Source: Streptomyces sp. Ru73
GTDB taxonomy: Bacteria > Actinomycetota > Actinomycetes > Streptomycetales > Streptomycetaceae
Assembly: GCF_002920575.1 (NCBI RefSeq)
Contig: NZ_PQSQ01000026.1
Coordinates: 1 to 64,000, forward strand
Length of the DNA stretch: 64,000 nt
Direction of reading: 5' to 3'
Part shown: one piece after another, positions 39,676-49,801 of the stretch
How the letters are laid out: every line of letters starts with the position of its first letter
Position numbering within the stretch: position 1 is the stretch's first letter
Position numbers and translations under genes: made by a program
The notes under the pieces: generated by a model
Database searches by the model: none
Seen by the model: the letters and a program-made list of their open reading frames with translations, nothing else
What the model was told of the DNA's origin: nothing

Positions 39676-42647
39676 TGCGCGTCCCCCGTTGATGTGGCGA
39701 GTGGTGTGGCGGTGCCGGCAACCGGCTCGGCGGTGGTGGTGGTGGCCGGGTCCGTGTTGTCAGTCGGCCGGGCGGTGGTGGCCGGCTCCGTGTTGTCGGC
39801 CGGCCCGGCGGTGGTGGCCGGTCCGGCGGCGGTGGCCTGCCCGACGGTGTTTGAGGGCGCGGCTGTGGTGGCCGGCTCGGCAGTGGTGTCGTGGCTCAGC
39901 AGGAGGCGCAGGGTCGGGAGGACGGCTGCGGCGCGGTCGCGATCGAGGCCCGGGCCGAAGCCGGGGGCCGCCGCCTCCTCGGTGCCGCCGTACGCCCCGG
40001 CACCCGCCGCCGTACCGCCGCCCGGCGCTCCCCCGGCGACCGGTCCGCGCCGGACCAACTCGCCCAGCGTGCGCCGCACCCCCGGCTCGAACTGCGAGAA
40101 CGTCCGGCGCAGCAACGGCAGTACGTCCGTGAACGCCTCCCCCGTCACCCGCGTCAGCCAGCCGTCCACCAGGCCCAACAGCCGCTCGTCGTGGATCAGC
40201 AGCATCCCCCCGCCGCCGCCCCCGACGAACCCCTCGATCCAGGCCGCGGCGTCGGCCGGCGGCACCCCCGGCGAGAGCGCGAGCCCCATGAGCCGCTCGG
40301 CCCCGCCTCCGTCTCCCCCGGCCGGGCTTCCGTCGCCGCCCAGTGCACCGCCGTCCGACACACCGTCGTCCGACACACCGCCGCCCGGCGCAGCGCCGTC
40401 CAGCGCACCCTCGTCCACGAGAATCCGCGCCGCGCGGCCCCGTATGAGCCCCGGTATCGCCTCCCGCTCCGCAAGTACGCGCAGCACGGCGGTCCAGCGC
40501 TCCCGCAGACCGGAGGACGAGGGATTACCTGACGCGCCGTCACCGGCCGCCCCGGCAGGGCGCTCCGCGTGCGACAGCAACGCCACCGCCTGCTGCGTCG
40601 CATCGAGGTGCGTACGCATCTCCGCCGCACCCTCCGCGTCCAGCGAAGCGCACGCGGGCGGCAGGCCCACGAACACGCGCTCGGCCAGGCCGACGGCGAC
40701 CTCGCGCAGCGCCGCCGCGTCCGTGCCGCGCACGTCGCCGTACCGCACCGACCTGACCAGCGCGGGCAGCGCCTGCGCGAGGTGCCCGACGTCGGCGTCG
40801 AGTGCGGCCCGGTCGGCCAGCACCCGCATCACCACCGGCAACGCGTCGGGCAGTTCGGCGAGCAGGCAGCGCTCCGCGAGCGCCGTGACGTCCGCGAGCG
40901 AGCCGGCGTCCGCGGCGTCGGACGCGGCCCGCGCCGTGGCGGCGGCGAGTACGGTCGTGCCCCAGATGCCCGCCTCCGCGACCCGCACCGACAGCTCCGG
41001 CTCCCAGCGCAGCCGCCAGGTCTCCCGGAACGTGCCCGTACTCGCACGGGCTTGGGCAGGCGTACCCCAGGGGACGTCCAGGAGCCGCAGCCGGTGCAGC
41101 AGCCGGCTGCGCGCGGCGTCGGTCTCCTTGCGCAGGTCGAGCTCCAGCTCGCGGTCCTTCGCCTCCGGCTTGAGGCGCAGGGACCGCTGGAGCCTGGCGA
41201 TGTCGCGCTGGAGGGGCACGGCGGGCGCGGCCCGCGGCACCTCGCCGAGTACGTCGCCGACCACCAGACGGTCGTGGATCAGCGAGGCGGGGACGTCCGA
41301 ACCGTCGCTCATCACGGCCCGCACCGCGTCCTGGGCCTCGGTGAGCCCGGCGAGCGGGCGGCCGCGCATCGCCGCGAGCGACTCGGCGAGCCGTACCGCC
41401 TCGATGACGTGCGCGGTGGAGACCGGGTAGTCCTCCTCCCGGAGCAGACCGGCGACCTTGGTCAGCCAGCGCTCCATCGGCCGGTCCGGGCTGGCGAAGA
41501 GGTGGCCGTACCAGCCGGGCGAGGCGATGCCCGCTCCGTAACCGCTGCTCCGCGAGAGCCTGCGGTGTGTCCAGGGCACCCAGGTGACCGACACCTTCGC
41601 CTTCGGCAGGCCCTTGAGGAGGGCCCGGTCGGCGGTGACGGTCGTACGGCGGGCGAGCGCCGGCACGTGCCACGCGCCGCAGACGACCGCGATGTCGTCG
41701 CCGAACTCCCGCCGCGCCTCGCGCAGTCGCAGCCGCATGTGCGCTTCGCGCACGGCGTCCCGGTCCTGTGCTCCGTCACCCTCGCGGCCCGAGCCACTCT
41801 CGTGGCCGGTGCCGCCGCCTTTCCCGCCGTCGGTGTGCTCCTCCCGCAGCGCCGCCATCGCCTCGCCCAGCGCCTCGAACGGCGCCAGCGTGTCGCCGGT
41901 ACCGGCACCGGCACTGGCACCGGCACCGGTACTGCCGGTACCGCCCGCACCGCGGTGCTCGACGGCGTCCTCCCACCAGCGCTCCGCGTCGTCGTAACCG
42001 GCCGCCGCCGCGAGCACCCCGATCGGATCGACCCGTGCGTCGAGCTCCCGGCCCCGGCCGCCCGGCTCCCCGGAAGCTCCCGACTCCCCGCGAGCTCCCG
42101 GCTTCCTGGCCGCGTCCGGCCCGTCACCCGCCACCGAGTTCCCCTCCGGGCCGCCCTCCGCCCGCGGGTTCCCCTCCGGATTGGCTCCCGCCTCCCGGCT
42201 CTCCTCCGGATTGGCTCCCGCACCCGGGTCGGCTTCCGCGCCCGGGCCCGGTCCCGCTTCCGCCGCCGCCACGGAGTCCGTCCCCGCGAGGGAATGGGCC
42301 GCCGGGAGGTCGATGAAGCGGACCGGGACGCCGCGTCGTACGGCCCACTGAAGGGCCACCCACTCCGGGGAGAACTCCGCCATCGGCCAGAACGCCGCGC
42401 GTCCCGGGTCGTCGGCCACGTGCGCGAGCAGCGCGACCGGCGGCCGCATCTCCTCGTCGGCGGCCAGCGCCACCAGCGCGTCCGCCTCCGGCGGGCCCTC
42501 GATGAGCAGTGCCTTCGGCTCGTACTGCGCCAGGGCGGCGGCGACCGCGCGGGCCGAACCGGGCCCGTGGTGCCGCACCCCGAGCAGCCACGGCCCGTCC
42601 GTCCGGCGCGCCCCCGTGCCGCGCTCCCCCGTATCGCGCTCCGTCAT
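39672..42647 (-). CDS. DUF5682 family protein of the MoxR module
   Basis: A 991-residue protein overlapping its neighbours by 4 bp on both sides. The N-terminal LLGVRHHGPGSARAVAAALA and ALLIEGPPEADALVAL, plus IAVVCGAWHVPALARR near residue 313, recall the GxxH-containing TIKI/TraB/ChaN-like hydrolase fold; this comparison is mine. The insertion at ~125-230 is Gly/Ala/Glu/Pro-rich, and the C-terminal half is a helical repeat-like region ending in a Thr/Ala/Pro tail (ATTAGPADNTEPATTARP). DUF5682 genes commonly occur between MoxR and VWA genes. Function is not established. Confidence 0.88.
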   Translation of the reverse strand: MTERDTGERGTGARRTDGPWLLGVRHHGPGSARAVAAALAQYEPKALLIEGPPEADALVALAADEEMRPPVALLAHVADDPGRAAFWPMAEFSPEWVALQWAVRRGVPVRFIDLPAAHSLAGTDSVAAAEAGPGPGAEADPGAGANPEESREAGANPEGNPRAEGGPEGNSVAGDGPDAARKPGARGESGASGEPGGRGRELDARVDPIGVLAAAAGYDDAERWWEDAVEHRGAGGTGSTGAGASAGAGTGDTLAPFEALGEAMAALREEHTDGGKGGGTGHESGSGREGDGAQDRDAVREAHMRLRLREARREFGDDIAVVCGAWHVPALARRTTVTADRALLKGLPKAKVSVTWVPWTHRRLSRSSGYGAGIASPGWYGHLFASPDRPMERWLTKVAGLLREEDYPVSTAHVIEAVRLAESLAAMRGRPLAGLTEAQDAVRAVMSDGSDVPASLIHDRLVVGDVLGEVPRAAPAVPLQRDIARLQRSLRLKPEAKDRELELDLRKETDAARSRLLHRLRLLDVPWGTPAQARASTGTFRETWRLRWEPELSVRVAEAGIWGTTVLAAATARAASDAADAGSLADVTALAERCLLAELPDALPVVMRVLADRAALDADVGHLAQALPALVRSVRYGDVRGTDAAALREVAVGLAERVFVGLPPACASLDAEGAAEMRTHLDATQQAVALLSHAERPAGAAGDGASGNPSSSGLRERWTAVLRVLAEREAIPGLIRGRAARILVDEGALDGAAPGGGVSDDGVSDGGALGGDGSPAGGDGGGAERLMGLALSPGVPPADAAAWIEGFVGGGGGGMLLIHDERLLGLVDGWLTRVTGEAFTDVLPLLRRTFSQFEPGVRRTLGELVRRGPVAGGAPGGGTAAGAGAYGGTEEAAAPGFGPGLDRDRAAAVLPTLRLLLSHDTTAEPATTAAPSNTVGQATAAGPATTAGPADNTEPATTARPTDNTDPATTTTAEPVAGTATPLATSTGDAQ

Positions 42648-43801
42648 GCGCTCACCTCCCGGCAGGCGCGGTAGAAGTCCTTCCAGCCGTCGCGCTCACG
42701 GACGACCGACTCCAGGTACTCCTGCCAGATCACGCGGTCGGCCGCCGGGTCGCGGACGACCGCGCCGAGGATGCCCGCCGCCACGTCCGCAGGGCGCAGC
42801 ACCCCGTCACCGAAGTGCGTGGCCAGCGCCAGCCCGTTGGTGACGACCGAGATCGCCTCCGCCGTGGAGAGCGTCCCCGAGGGCGACTTGAGCTTCGTAC
42901 GCCCGTCCGCCGTCAGGCCGTCCCGCAGCTCCCGGAAGACCGTGACGACCCGGCGGATCTCGTCCATGCCGTCCGGGGCGGCCGGCAGGTCCAGCGAGCG
43001 GCCGATCTGCTCGACGCGGCGCGTGACGATGTCGACCTCTTCGTCCGGCGTGGCCGGCAGCGGCAGCACAACGGTGTTGAAGCGGCGGCGCAGCGCGCTG
43101 GACAGCTCGTTGACCCCGCGGTCACGGTCGTTGGCGGTGGCGATGAGGTTGAACCCGCGTACGGCCTGCACTTCCTGGCCCAGCTCCGGTATCGGCAGCG
43201 TCTTCTCCGACAGCACCGTGATCAGCGTGTCCTGCACGTCCGCCGGGATGCGCGTCAGCTCCTCGACCCGCGCGGTCATGCCCTGCGCCATCGCCCGCAT
43301 CACAGGGCTCGGCACCAGCGCGTCCCGGCTGGGGCCGTGCGCGAGCAGCTGCGCGTAGTTCCACCCGTACCGGATGGCCTCCTCCGGCGTGCCGGCCGTG
43401 CCCTGCACCAGCAGCGTGGAGTCGCCGCTGACCGCCGCCGCCAGGTGCTCCGACACCCAGGTCTTGGCCGTGCCGGGCACGCCGAGGAGCAGCAGCGCGC
43501 GGTCCGTCGCGAGGGTGGTGACCGCCACCTCGACGATGCGGCGCGGGCCGACGTACTTCGGCGTGATGACCGTCCCGTCGGGGAGCGTCCCGCCGAGCAG
43601 ATACGACGCCACGGCCCACGGCGAGAGGCGCCAGCGCTCCGGTCGCGGACGGTCGTCCGCGGCCGCCAGTGCGGACAGCTCATTTGCGAATGCATCTTCC
43701 GCGTGCGGCCGCAGGGCCGCCCCGGCACCCGCCGCGGACCCGGCCTCCGCCACCGTCCCGCGCCCGCTCCCCGCGCCGTTCTCCATGCTCGCACCAGACA
43801 T
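42644..43801 (-). CDS. MoxR-family AAA+ ATPase
   Basis: A 385-residue protein from ATG 43801, chosen for the strong GAGGGGGAG site just upstream; the frame is open to 43906 but that part crosses the palindromic promoter. Walker A GVPGTAKT is at 107-114, the sensor region is GFNLIATANDRDRGVNEL, and the arginine finger lies in SSALRRRFNTVVLPLP. MoxR ATPases act with VWA partners to assemble or activate target complexes. It is the first gene of the leftward operon, diverging from the SWIM gene across the palindrome at 43878-43935. Confidence 0.93.
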   Translation of the reverse strand: MSGASMENGAGSGRGTVAEAGSAAGAGAALRPHAEDAFANELSALAAADDRPRPERWRLSPWAVASYLLGGTLPDGTVITPKYVGPRRIVEVAVTTLATDRALLLLGVPGTAKTWVSEHLAAAVSGDSTLLVQGTAGTPEEAIRYGWNYAQLLAHGPSRDALVPSPVMRAMAQGMTARVEELTRIPADVQDTLITVLSEKTLPIPELGQEVQAVRGFNLIATANDRDRGVNELSSALRRRFNTVVLPLPATPDEEVDIVTRRVEQIGRSLDLPAAPDGMDEIRRVVTVFRELRDGLTADGRTKLKSPSGTLSTAEAISVVTNGLALATHFGDGVLRPADVAAGILGAVVRDPAADRVIWQEYLESVVRERDGWKDFYRACREVSA

Positions 43802-43877
43802 GACTCCCCCTCGCCCCAGGCCGTCCGGCCCGCACCCCGCAACCCGCGGGCCGCTTGCGGATTCCAGACTGCACCAT

Positions 43878-43947
43878 GCCACTGACAATCGACCTTGCCG
43901 TGACAAACCTGCAGGTCAGAGCGATTGTCAGTGGCGGGGTCTAGCGT
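43878..43947. promoter_or_regulatory. Perfect 14-bp inverted repeat with PafBC-type DNA-damage promoter between the MoxR and SWIM operons
   Basis: Arms 43878-43891 and 43922-43935 (GCCACTGACAATCG and complement) are perfect with a 30-bp spacer. On the + strand TTGTCAGTG (43925-43933) is followed by 8 bases and TAGCGT (43942-43947). This fits the actinobacterial RecA-independent damage promoter read by PafBC (TTGTCRGTG-N8-TAnnnT). The -10 lies 7 bases before ATG 43955, so the + transcript may be leaderless. On the minus strand the TTGTCAGTG element is repeated but the -10 is CAGTCT, one mismatch. Both operons may therefore respond together to DNA damage. Confidence 0.75.
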
Positions 43948-43954
43948 TTTCGGC

Positions 43955-45484
43955 ATGCTGGGAACGGACGGGGAAAAGACCCCGAAACCCCGAGCGCAGG
44001 GGGAACGCTGGACGACCGACCAGGTGCTGGCGGTGGCGCCCGACGAGGCGTCGCGCAAGGCCGGCGGAAAGCTCGCGACGCCCGGACCGTGGACCGAGAC
44101 GGGCGCGGGCGACGGAGCCGTATGGGGCGTGTGCAAAGGGAGCGGCAGCACTCCGTACCGGACGATGGCAGACACGACGGGACCGGCTTTCCAGTGCAGC
44201 TGCCCGAGCCGGAAGTTCCCGTGCAAGCACGCACTGGGACTGCTGTTGCTGTGGGCGGGAGAAGACGGTGCCGAGGGGGACACCGGGGCCGCGGTGCCGG
44301 CCGGTGAGCCGCCGCGCTGGGTGGCCGAGTGGCTGTCCGGGCGGCGTGAGCACCGCGAGGACCGGCCCGGCAAGGGGGACAAGGACGGGGGCAAGGGGGA
44401 CAAGGGCAGCAAGGGGCTGGCCGATCCGGCGGCGGCGCGCCGGCGGGCGGAGCGGCGGGCCCAGCGGATCGGCGCGGGCGCCGAGGAGTTGGAGCGGCGC
44501 CTCGCCGACCTGCTGCGGTCGGGACTGGCCTCGGCGGACCGCGCGGGGTACGGCAGCTGGGACGAGACGGCGGCCCGCATGGTGGACGCACAGGCGCCAG
44601 GACTCGCCGCGCGAGTAAGGGAGTTGGGGTCCATCCCCGGCTCCGGGGCCGACTGGCCGTCCCGGCTGCTGGAGGAGTGCGCGCTGCTCCACCTTCTCGA
44701 CGAGGGGTTCCTCGGTATCGAGCGGCTTCCGGGGCCGCTGGCGGCCACGATCCGCTCGCGAGTGGGCCTGCCGGCCGACACGTCCGGCACCGACGAAGGC
44801 GCCACGCCAGAGGGCACGCCCGACGCCATGCGAGAGGGCGCAGGAGAAGGGGCCACGCTCGGCTCCGTCGGCGGCGCCCGGGAGCGCACCGTCCGGGACC
44901 GGTGGCTGGTGCTGGCACAGCAGGACCGCGAGGAGGGCCCGCAGGGGAAGCTCACCACGCGACGCATATGGATGAGGGGCGAGCGGACGGGCCGCATGGC
45001 GCTGCACCTGTCCTACGCGGGCCCCGGGCGGACGCACGAACTCGCCCTGCCGCCGGGGCTCGTCCTGGACGCCGACCTGACGTACCACCCCGGGGCGCGC
45101 CCGCTGCGCGTCACCCTGGGCGAGCGGTACGCACCGGCCGTTCCGGGCGGCGTGCCGGCCGGGTGCGGCACGGACGCCGCGCTCGCCGCGTACGGGGACG
45201 CGCTGCGGGACGATCCCTGGCTGGAGTCCTGGCCGGTGGTGCTCGCCGACGTCGTACCGATACCGGCCCGGCCGCCCGCGCCCGGGCGGCCGGGCACCGG
45301 CTGGCAACTGGCCGACGCCGAGGGCGAGTCGGCCCTGCCGGTGGATCCGCGCTGCGCGCACGGTCCGGGTCTGTGGCAGCTCACCGCGATATCCGGCGGC
45401 GGCCCCGTCACCGTCTTCGGCGAGTGCGGACACCGCGGCTTCGTCCCCCTGACGACCTGGGACCCGGCCCCGGTGCCCCTCTGA
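43955..45484 (+). CDS. SWIM zinc-finger protein of the MoxR module
   Basis: A 509-residue protein from ATG 43955. CSCPSRKFPCKHALGLLLLW (Cys81, Cys83, Cys90, His92) is a SWIM zinc finger, CxC-x6-CxH, expected to bind DNA or protein. A Gly/Lys/Asp-rich linker follows (GKGDKDGGKGDKGSKG), then a helical region (RRAERRAQRIGAGAEELERR) and a C-terminal beta-rich domain. An in-frame TTG at 43925 lies inside the promoter and is unlikely. It diverges from the MoxR operon and precedes the DUF5691 gene by 160 bp. SWIM, MoxR, DUF5682, VWA and DUF5691 genes together form a recurring module in actinobacteria. Confidence 0.92.
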   Translation: MLGTDGEKTPKPRAQGERWTTDQVLAVAPDEASRKAGGKLATPGPWTETGAGDGAVWGVCKGSGSTPYRTMADTTGPAFQCSCPSRKFPCKHALGLLLLWAGEDGAEGDTGAAVPAGEPPRWVAEWLSGRREHREDRPGKGDKDGGKGDKGSKGLADPAAARRRAERRAQRIGAGAEELERRLADLLRSGLASADRAGYGSWDETAARMVDAQAPGLAARVRELGSIPGSGADWPSRLLEECALLHLLDEGFLGIERLPGPLAATIRSRVGLPADTSGTDEGATPEGTPDAMREGAGEGATLGSVGGARERTVRDRWLVLAQQDREEGPQGKLTTRRIWMRGERTGRMALHLSYAGPGRTHELALPPGLVLDADLTYHPGARPLRVTLGERYAPAVPGGVPAGCGTDAALAAYGDALRDDPWLESWPVVLADVVPIPARPPAPGRPGTGWQLADAEGESALPVDPRCAHGPGLWQLTAISGGGPVTVFGECGHRGFVPLTTWDPAPVPL

Positions 45485-45644
45485 ACAGGCGGATGAACGG
45501 GGGGACGAACGGGAGGGGAACGCACGGGGGGATGAACAGGCGGGACGGGGGAGCAAGGCGCCACCACAGAGCGGCGCAGCAACGCCTACGCGCACAGCAA
45601 CGCATACGGACAGGCAAGCGGCCAGCGGGAGGGGAACGAGAGCC

Positions 45645-47499
45645 GTGAGTGACGTAAGAGGAGTGAGTGGGCAGTCCGCCCCGTGGGGGGAGCTGGTCAG
45701 CGCCGCGCTGCTCGGGACGGAGCGGCGTACGCCGGACGTACCGGTGCGTGCGGGGCAGGAGCCAGCCGCCGCGCTGCTGGACGCGGCCGCGGTGAGCACG
45801 GTACGGCGACGGGCCGGCCTGCGCCCGGCCCCCGCGGCGGAGCGGCCGTCCCCGGCGCCGCCGGACCCGCGGCCTGAGCTGCCGGACGCGGCCCGGCGCA
45901 GGCTGGCGCTACTGCTGGCCGACCGCGGCGGGGGCGCCGGCAGCCGGCGGGGCGCGGCTCCCGACCTGACCGAGCTGCTGCCGCAGTGGCTGGCCGTGGC
46001 CGGGGAGCGGGGGTACCGCGCACCCGCCGCGCTGCTGCCGGCGCTGCTGGACGCGGCCCGGGCCCGTACGGACCTGCGGCCCGCCGCGCTGGAGCTGGCC
46101 GGGCCGCGCGCGCTGTGGCTGGCCCGGCTGAACGACGACTGGAAGTTCGCGCTGCGCGGCATCGGCGGCGCGGCGGCGATACCGGCCCGGCGGGACCCGG
46201 AGGCGAGCCGGCGCCTGTGGGAGGAGGGACTGTTCGCCGAGCGGGTGGCGCTGTTGTCGGCGACCCGGCGGCTCGACCCGGCGGCGGGCCTGGCGCTGCT
46301 CGCGAGTACGTGGTCCACCGAGCGGGCCGAGGACCGGCTGATGTTCCTGGACTCGCTCCGGGAGGGCCTGTCGTCCGCCGACGAGCCGTTCCTGGAGAAG
46401 GCGCTGTCCGACCGGAGCCGGAACGTCCGGGCGACGGCCGCCGAACTGCTCTCGGCCCTCCCCGTCTCGGCGCTGGCGTCCCGTATGGCGGAGCGCGCGG
46501 CGGCCTGCCTGCGCCTCGAGACGGCGGAGCCGGCATCGGAGGACGGCTCGGGAGCGGGCGGAGGCGCCGGGCCGGACACCGGGGAGACCGCGCCCGGCCC
46601 GCACGACCCGGCTCTCGCACACGACCCGGTCTCGGTGCCCGCCCCGGCCCGCGTACCCGACGCGGCCCCCGTTCACGAACCGGCCCTCGTGCCCGGCCCG
46701 GTCCTCGTCGTAGAGGCGCCGCGGGTGTGTGACGCGGGGATGGAACGGGACGGCGTGGTGGCGAAGGCTCCGGCCGGACGCGGCGAACGGGCCTGGTGGC
46801 TGGCGCAGTTGCTGGAGGCGGCACCGGCTGGGGGTGTGGCCGGAGCGGCTGGGCGGCCGGAGCCCGGCGGAGATCGTGGCGCTGCCCGTGGCCGACGGGC
46901 GGCGTACGGAGGTGCACGACGCCTGGTGCCGGGCGGCGGTGCGGCAGCGCGACGCGGCCTGGGCCCGCGCCCTGCTCGGCTCTCCGCACGCGGCAGCCGG
47001 GCTGACCGCCGCCGCGCCGAGCCCCCTTCCCCTGAACACCGCCGCACCGGGCGCGGAGGCCGGTTCGTCGCGGGACACGGCGAAGCTGCTCGGGGTGCTG
47101 CCGGAGGAAGAACGCGCGGCGTGGGTCGCGGAGTTCATCGCGGCGCACGGGCTGTCGGACGCGTTCCGGCTGCTGGGGGTGTGTGCCGTGCCGTGGGCCG
47201 AGCCGCTCGGCACGGCGGTGGTGGACGCGCTGGACATCGCGCGGGACGCCGGGAGTTACCCGTGGAGCTTCAGCGGGGTGATGGGGCTCGCCGAGCGGTG
47301 CCTGGACCCGGCTGCCGCCGACCGGCTCGACCGGCTCACGGCCCGGGGTGACGAGCCGGAGGACGGCTCGCCCGGCGCGGACGGTTACTGGTCCGAGGCC
47401 TTCCAGCGCCTCGTGGGCACGCTCCGGCTCCGCGCCACGATGCTCGCCGAACTCGCCCCGCAGGCGGCGCAGTCCGCCGCCACGGAAGCCGAATCATGA
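45645..47499 (+). pseudogene. DUF5691 family protein, frameshifted near 46826
   Basis: From GTG 45645 the frame gives a DUF5691-like N-terminus (WGELVSAALLGTERRTPDVP, ELLPQWLAVAGERGY, LARLNDDWKFALRG, DRLMFLDSLREGLSSADEPF) up to GERAWWLAQLLEAAP at ~46826. The family-like continuation LGVWPERLGGRSPAEIVALP is found in the next frame and runs to TGA 47497-47499. One extra G in CACCGGCTGGGGG (46822-46834) explains the break; without it the protein would be about 617 residues. Left as is, the first frame continues to 47351 with a nonsense tail. It could be a real mutation or a sequencing error. Residues ~300-360 are an Ala/Pro/Asp-rich insertion, and helical repeats dominate elsewhere. Confidence 0.8.
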
Positions 47500-47663
47500 G
47501 CCCCCGCGCAGCACCGCAAGCCCCACCGATCCGCCCCGCACCGCACACCCCCCGGTCGCCCCGCGCAGCATCCCGGGCCGACCGTTCGCCCTGCGCAACA
47601 CCACAAGCCGCCCGATCGTCCCGCGCAGCACCGCAGGCCATCCGCCCGCCCCGCGCAGCGCTG
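47500..47663. repeat. Degenerate GC-rich repeats between convergent genes
   Basis: Imperfect ~30-bp units carry the core CCGCGCAGCACCGCA, followed by GATCG/GATCC-containing sequence, e.g. near 47506, 47561, 47620 and 47650. An ATG-overlapping frame begins at 47496 and runs through them, but it continues antisense to icmB and looks non-coding. Confidence 0.55.
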
Positions 47664-47699
47664 CGGGCCCGGTCGCATCGACGTGCGGCACCGGGCCCG
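47664..47699. terminator. Hairpin terminator between the DUF5691 gene and icmB
   Basis: Perfect 10-bp arms 47664-47673 and 47690-47699 (CGGGCCCGGT and complement) with a 16-base loop, 15 bp before the end of icmB (47715). The convergent position fits a bidirectional terminator. Confidence 0.65.
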
Positions 47700-47714
47700 G
47701 TGTGGGAGTCGTCG

Positions 47715-48125
<411 letters not shown>

Positions 48126-48679
48126 CACTGCCTCCAAGCCAAGAGCGGCACCTGCCTTGACCAGTGCCGTCGAGCCGACAACCGAATGCGCGGCCGCCCG
48201 GGCGGCCGCCAGCGTGAACGAACGTTATCTCCAGCATCGCGTACGGAACCGTTTCGCGACATGGAGGGAGGGGGAAATCACACGTGGGACACGTTCGCTA
48301 CGCGCCGTACGCCGCATCACCTCCCGCCGCCGCGAGGCGGCGGGGGCGTCTGCGGGCGGCGCACGGGAGCCGAAGCAGGTCGTCGCACCGCCGCGTCGTG
48401 AGCCGCGCGGCACGGAGGTGCGCACTCCGGGTACGTACAGGCCCTACGCACACGCACGGTGTGCGGGGAACAGGTACCGCGTCGCGTACGGACAGGACGT
48501 ACGACAGACGCAGCAGCAGCGGGGAAGCCCGCCGGCGAAGATCGTCGGCGGTCCGTAGCGGTACCTCGACGTCACAGGCGAGCACGGTGTACGGGGACCG
48601 TGTACGCACCCAACGGCTCCCCACGAGGGCATGACGGGGGACAGAGGCGTCCTCCGCATGCCGTTCGGGAGGTCGGCCG
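48126..48679. other. Divergent intergenic region between icmB and the lipase-like gene
   Basis: About 550 bp with no frame I would call. It holds the icmB promoter (leftward; the less GC-rich GAACGAACGTTATC around 48215-48230 is a candidate area) and the promoter of the gene at 48680. Many CGTAC/GTACG words occur between 48240 and 48610. No clear hairpin or repeat array was found. Confidence 0.4.
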
Positions 48680-49801
48680 ATGAAGGCCTTGCCCTTTCTC
48701 TGCTGTCTGATCCGCCCCTCCGCCGCGATGCTGCGCGTCACGGTGTGGGAGCTGGCGGTTCTCGCCGGACACCTGTTGCTCTACCCCACGGGTGTCTCGC
48801 AGGAGCAGGCCGCGGCCGCCGCGGCCCGCGCCCGCGCGGCGGCCGACACCACCGCCGATGCCCTCACCGGCACCACAGGAACGACCGAGACCGCTGGAAG
48901 CACGGGGACCACCGGCAGCGCCGGGACCACGGGCACCGCCGACACCACCAACACCGCCGACACCGCCGACGGCTCCGCCCGGACCCGCGCCGACGCGGAC
49001 TCGACGGGCAGGGGCGGGCCCGCAAGCAGAGGTGACGCCGGGACCGCCGGGAAGAGAGGCGGCGCCGGGGCGGCAGCGGCCGGGACGGACCGGCTGCCGG
49101 CGCCCGCCCTGCTGCCGACCGAGGGCCGGTCGCACCCGCCCGTGCTCCTGCTGCACGGCTTCATCGACAACCGCTCCGTCTTCGTCCTGCTGCGCCGCTC
49201 GCTGCGCCGGCACGGCTGGCGGCACCTGGAGGCGCTCAACTACTCCCCTCTCACGTGCGACATACGCAAGGCCGCCGAGCTGCTGGGCCGCCACGTGGAG
49301 GACGTCTGCGCGCGCACCGGCCACCGGCGCATCGACCTCGTCGGCCACAGCCTCGGCGGGCTGATCGCCCGGTACTACGTCCAGCGGCTGGGCGGTGACG
49401 CACGTATCCGGACACTGGTCACGCTCGGCACTCCGCACGGCGGCACCCGGCTCGCCGCGCTGCTGCCCGCGCACCCGCTCGTGCGGCAGATGCGGACGGA
49501 TTCCGACGTGATCAAGGAGCTGGCACGCCCTGCGCCGAATTGCCGGACGCATTTCGTCTGCTTCTGGAGCGATCTCGATCAGATGATGGTTCCGGCCGAG
49601 ACGGCGCGGATCGACCATCCCGATCTACGGACCAGGAACATCCATGTCTCCGGTGTCGGACATCTCGCCTTTCCGGTGAACGGCGTGGTCGCCGCCGGTA
49701 TTCGCGAGGCGCTGGCGTCGCCGGACCCGACGAATCCGGCACAGCCGGGCAGCTCCGGCCCGCCGGAGGAGACCGCCCCGGGCCAGGCGTCCGTCGCCTG
49801 A
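48680..49801 (+). CDS. Lipase-like alpha/beta hydrolase with Thr/Gly-rich linker
   Basis: A 373-residue protein from ATG 48680. The start MKALPFLCCLIRPSAAMLRV and the hydrophobic WELAVLAGHLLLYPTGV suggest a signal or membrane segment. Residues ~58-135 are low-complexity Thr/Gly/Ala/Asp (TGTTGTTETAGSTGTT). The catalytic domain has the oxyanion region VLLLHGFIDNRSVF, the nucleophile elbow GHSLGG, TLGTPHGGTRLA, and a late GVGHLAFP with the likely catalytic His. This set matches triacylglycerol lipase/esterase relatives (LipA/EstA-like). Exact substrate is unknown. It lies codirectional with the M23 peptidase but 273 bp upstream of it. Confidence 0.88.
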   Translation: MKALPFLCCLIRPSAAMLRVTVWELAVLAGHLLLYPTGVSQEQAAAAAARARAAADTTADALTGTTGTTETAGSTGTTGSAGTTGTADTTNTADTADGSARTRADADSTGRGGPASRGDAGTAGKRGGAGAAAAGTDRLPAPALLPTEGRSHPPVLLLHGFIDNRSVFVLLRRSLRRHGWRHLEALNYSPLTCDIRKAAELLGRHVEDVCARTGHRRIDLVGHSLGGLIARYYVQRLGGDARIRTLVTLGTPHGGTRLAALLPAHPLVRQMRTDSDVIKELARPAPNCRTHFVCFWSDLDQMMVPAETARIDHPDLRTRNIHVSGVGHLAFPVNGVVAAGIREALASPDPTNPAQPGSSGPPEETAPGQASVA

